Below, in pieces: positions 42,085 through 43,809 of a DNA stretch of 43,809 bases (the stretch's first letter is position 1; each line of letters starts with the position of its first letter). Position numbers and translations under genes: made by a program. The notes beneath the pieces were generated by a model, which ran no database searches, had not been told where the DNA came from, and was given only the letters and a program-made list of their open reading frames with translations. This DNA is from Rufibacter ruber (GTDB taxonomy: Bacteria; Bacteroidota; Bacteroidia; Cytophagales; Hymenobacteraceae): positions 1 to 43,809 of the forward strand of contig NZ_LRMM01000039.1 in the NCBI RefSeq assembly GCF_001647275.1. Direction: 5' to 3'.

Positions 42085-42884
42085 TTAATGTTCATCTCCC
42101 TTTGTTTCTAATTTATTCATTATTTCATGTGGCCGAATGCTTTTTGTAAATAAAATCCAGGAGAATTCAATAGGTATACAGACAACGGCTACAGGGGTTG
42201 ATGTAGCTCCTAATTCAAGTTTCCATCTGTCTGTATTTTTAATTAAGGACCAAGTACCACCAGCTTCGGAAGCTACCCTTGTTTCAATAGCTGTACCTTT
42301 TTCAGCGGCTTTATCACGGAACGTATGTGGTAAAGCTTGAAAGAACGTATTAAAAACAGGATAGAATAACTCTCTAGACATGATCCCTTGTTTATTGACC
42401 GCTTCTCTAACCTGTTGCTGCTGATGCCAATATTCGGTGCATTCTCGGGCTACGTGCATCCAATTATAACTAGTTGATTCTCCATCCCAGGCAACGGGAA
42501 ATACCGCCTCATCCCAAGGATCCTATGAAACGTACTATTCCGTTACCAAATCTCCTACGGATAAGAGTAATAAAATTAGTGTTTGCGGGCTCAGTCTTTT
42601 TGCTGAGCTAACCCAATCGCTATTTAGTTGATTTAGCCATCTAACCAAATTATTATATCCATTCATTTCTGGGTTTGTTCTCCGTAATATCCATCTCGTT
42701 GAAAAGAAAGTGCTCGAAGTTGTGTATCTAACATATGGCTTATTACATCTTTTACCGTCCATTGTGTAGCTATTGTTTGTCTATGCCAATCATCTTCATT
42801 TAATGATTTCAACAATTCAATTAGCTTGGTAGTAAAGGTTAGAAAAGACTTCTAGTATCAATTGGTATGTCTTTTATAAATTTT
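42085..42884 (-). pseudogene. Decayed DinB/maleylpyruvate-isomerase-like (MDMPI) gene
   Basis: Four pieces in different frames join into one protein of the MDMPI_N/DinB-like family: IKDIPIDTRSLF, then TTKLIELLKSLNEDDWHRQT with QWTVKDVISHMLDTQLRALS, then PEMNGYNNLVRWLNQLNSDW, then AVFPVAWDGESTSYNWMHVA with ARECTEYWHQQQQVREAV. Lesions: the start codon is lost (AGA where an ATG is expected beside the cassette border), frameshifts near 42852 and 42680, and two TAG codons near 42530-42540. The intact-looking 3' part (42085-42459) could still be read from an internal ATG but lacks the metal-binding first helices. Confidence 0.8.
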
Positions 42885-42953
42885 CTCTAACGGACTCGTA
42901 TATGAGGCGTGCAAGGCCGTCGTCCGAAGGATGGTGTTTGCACAATGTTGGCG
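42885..42953 (-). other. attC-like site B
   Basis: On the minus strand CGCCAAC (42953-42947) to GTTAGAG (42891-42885), 69 bp. GTGCAA and TTGCAC (42909-42914, 42938-42943) form an inner perfect stem, with TCC-GAA-GGA at the tip. GTTAGAG at its end is the exact complement of the CTCTAAC that begins site A, the rule for R'/R'' boxes of one cassette. Confidence 0.55.
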
Positions 42954-42963
42954 GGAGTTATTG

Positions 42964-42997
<34 letters not shown>

Positions 42998-43031
42998 TTT
43001 CTTGTGATGATTAAGCACCTACCTTTTTAAG

Positions 43032-43568
43032 CTACTCTTTAGGAATTGGGGGGTTAGCCTTGATAAAATAATGGAGTTCTTTTTCCAATGGAATTTCTTT
43101 TAATTTAAAGAAACAGTCCAAGAAAGAGTTTCTATCACCTAACCCTAGATAGGGCAGGTTCTCTGATTTACTCACTTCTTTGACATAGTGTTGAACCAAA
43201 GGCTCGTAGTAGAGACTGTCAAGCCTGTTGAAATTCAACTTACTATGAAAGTATTTTGAAATCCCTTCTTTAAAATACCTTGAACTATCATATTTAGATT
43301 GGTAATACGGATGAATTAATCGTTTTGTCAAATATTGGCTTAGATGGGAATATTGTATTGATTCCAGGTAGTCCGCCTTTGCTTTCTCTGACTTCCATTT
43401 TACGTAATCTTGGTTTCTTAGAAACATATACTCATGGCAGTGACATAAATTAATCAGCTCAAACTCCTCAATTTCTGCCTTAGAGAAACTTTTCATTGGC
43501 TTATCTTGGCAGTTTGAAGTCAAAGCACTGCAGACTATAAAACAAATTATAATAATAAGATTATTCAT
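43032..43568 (-). CDS. Small exported protein of unknown function
   Basis: A 178-residue protein with an N-terminal signal (core LIIIICFIVCSALTSNC); cysteines at the end of the core make a lipoprotein possible although the lipobox is not standard. The mature part has LINLCHCHEYMFLRNQDY near residue 40 and FLDCFFKLKEIPLEKELHYF near the end; the latter vaguely recalls Tai4-type amidase-immunity proteins (conserved Cys and helix), but this is not strong enough for a name. A/T rich. Sole gene of a cassette-like unit between sites B and C. Confidence 0.7.
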   Translation of the reverse strand: MNNLIIIICFIVCSALTSNCQDKPMKSFSKAEIEEFELINLCHCHEYMFLRNQDYVKWKSEKAKADYLESIQYSHLSQYLTKRLIHPYYQSKYDSSRYFKEGISKYFHSKLNFNRLDSLYYEPLVQHYVKEVSKSENLPYLGLGDRNSFLDCFFKLKEIPLEKELHYFIKANPPIPKE

Positions 43569-43646
43569 GTATCTAATTTCATTTGTTTATTTCAGATTTC
43601 TCTTATTAGGTTTCTATTAAAATATACTTTCGATTTTTTTAATTAC

Positions 43647-43720
43647 AGTCAACGAACTAGTATAAAAAACGTGCTAGGCCGTCGGCCGTAGCATGATTTT
43701 TATACAGTGCTATGCAACGT
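43647..43720 (-). other. attC-like site C
   Basis: The best palindrome of the three: GTATAAAAA...GGCCG and CGGCC...TTTTTATAC (43660-43705) with a single extra base in one arm, as in attC extrahelical bases. The minus-strand right end GTTGACT (43653-43647) approximates GTTRRRY and matches five of seven positions with the CGCCAAC of site B. The other end lacks a clear AAC triplet. Confidence 0.5.
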
Positions 43721-43725
43721 ATTTT

Positions 43726-43809
43726 TCAGTAGTACTCATACTCAAATTGCTCTACAGAATAACCCTCAGTTTTTGTCAGCAATCCATTTCTATCGTAAGA
43801 GTATTTGAC
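43726..43809 (-). CDS. C-terminal end of a YD-repeat-like protein (partial)
   Basis: The last 27 codons of a gene that continues beyond the window: YSYDRNGLLTKTEGYSVEQF, then EYEYY and TGA. The alternating Tyr/Asp/Gly pattern resembles the YD/RHS-like repeats of Bacteroidota surface lipoproteins. It ends 6 bp before attC-like site C, as the 3' end of another cassette would. Confidence 0.5.
   Translation of the reverse strand, partial: VKYSYDRNGLLTKTEGYSVEQFEYEYY

Overview
The window looks like chromosomal DNA of a Bacteroidota bacterium of the order Cytophagales, most likely Hymenobacteraceae (Rufibacter/Pontibacter-like); this is inferred from protein content, not from a search. Supporting signs are proteins with type IX secretion (T9SS) C-terminal sorting domains, a carboxypeptidase-regulatory-domain outer-membrane barrel, an S46 dipeptidyl-peptidase, a DbpA-type DEAD-box helicase with an RGG tail, and several TAnnTTTG promoter elements typical of the phylum. 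No rRNA, tRNA or CRISPR array was seen. Layout: 1-4.4 kb holds an orphan XRE antitoxin-like gene beside repeats, a DUF4287 gene, an arsR-SRPBCC-DoxX-YdeI operon with a perfect operator palindrome, a rifampin ADP-ribosyltransferase (arr) and a marR gene with its own palindrome. 4.9-7.6 kb carries map and mqo. 8.2-14.7 kb is a secreted-protein locus: two T9SS proteins and a beta-helix/Ig protein ending in dockerin-like calcium loops. 14.8-17.5 kb is gene-poor and packed with repeats around a REP-associated tyrosine transposase (RAYT). 17.5-24.4 kb has an AT-rich orphan gene, an AddA/RecB-like helicase-nuclease and a two-gene glycosyltransferase operon. 25-27.8 kb is an outer-membrane receptor. 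28-31.8 kb is the DEAD-box helicase, with a probable structured 5' leader, enclosed by a diverged ~300-bp inverted repeat pair. 31.9-40.5 kb is metabolic and proteolytic core (BaiN-like flavoprotein, NAD-binding reductase, CrtI-like oxidoreductase, dienoyl-CoA-reductase-like SDR, S46 peptidase, YkvA). 41.1-43.8 kb is an AT-rich strip of unrelated minus-strand genes separated by attC-like sites, resembling an integron cassette array without a visible integrase. The strongest unusual signals are: (1) the cassette-like array, in which the ends of two successive units are perfectly complementary 7-mers in the order expected for integron cassettes; (2) a REP hairpin family with fixed ends and a covarying inner stem, concentrated around the RAYT gene; (3) more than 20 terminator-like palindromes sharing a CTGTTTT/AAAACAG core with different outer arms; (4) a leader RNA before the DEAD-box helicase whose hairpin loop is perfectly complementary to a downstream segment (possible pseudoknot); (5) the inverted repeat pair around that helicase; and (6) a 159-bp MITE-like element, a partial copy of which supplies an alternative-frame stop codon at the end of the XRE gene.
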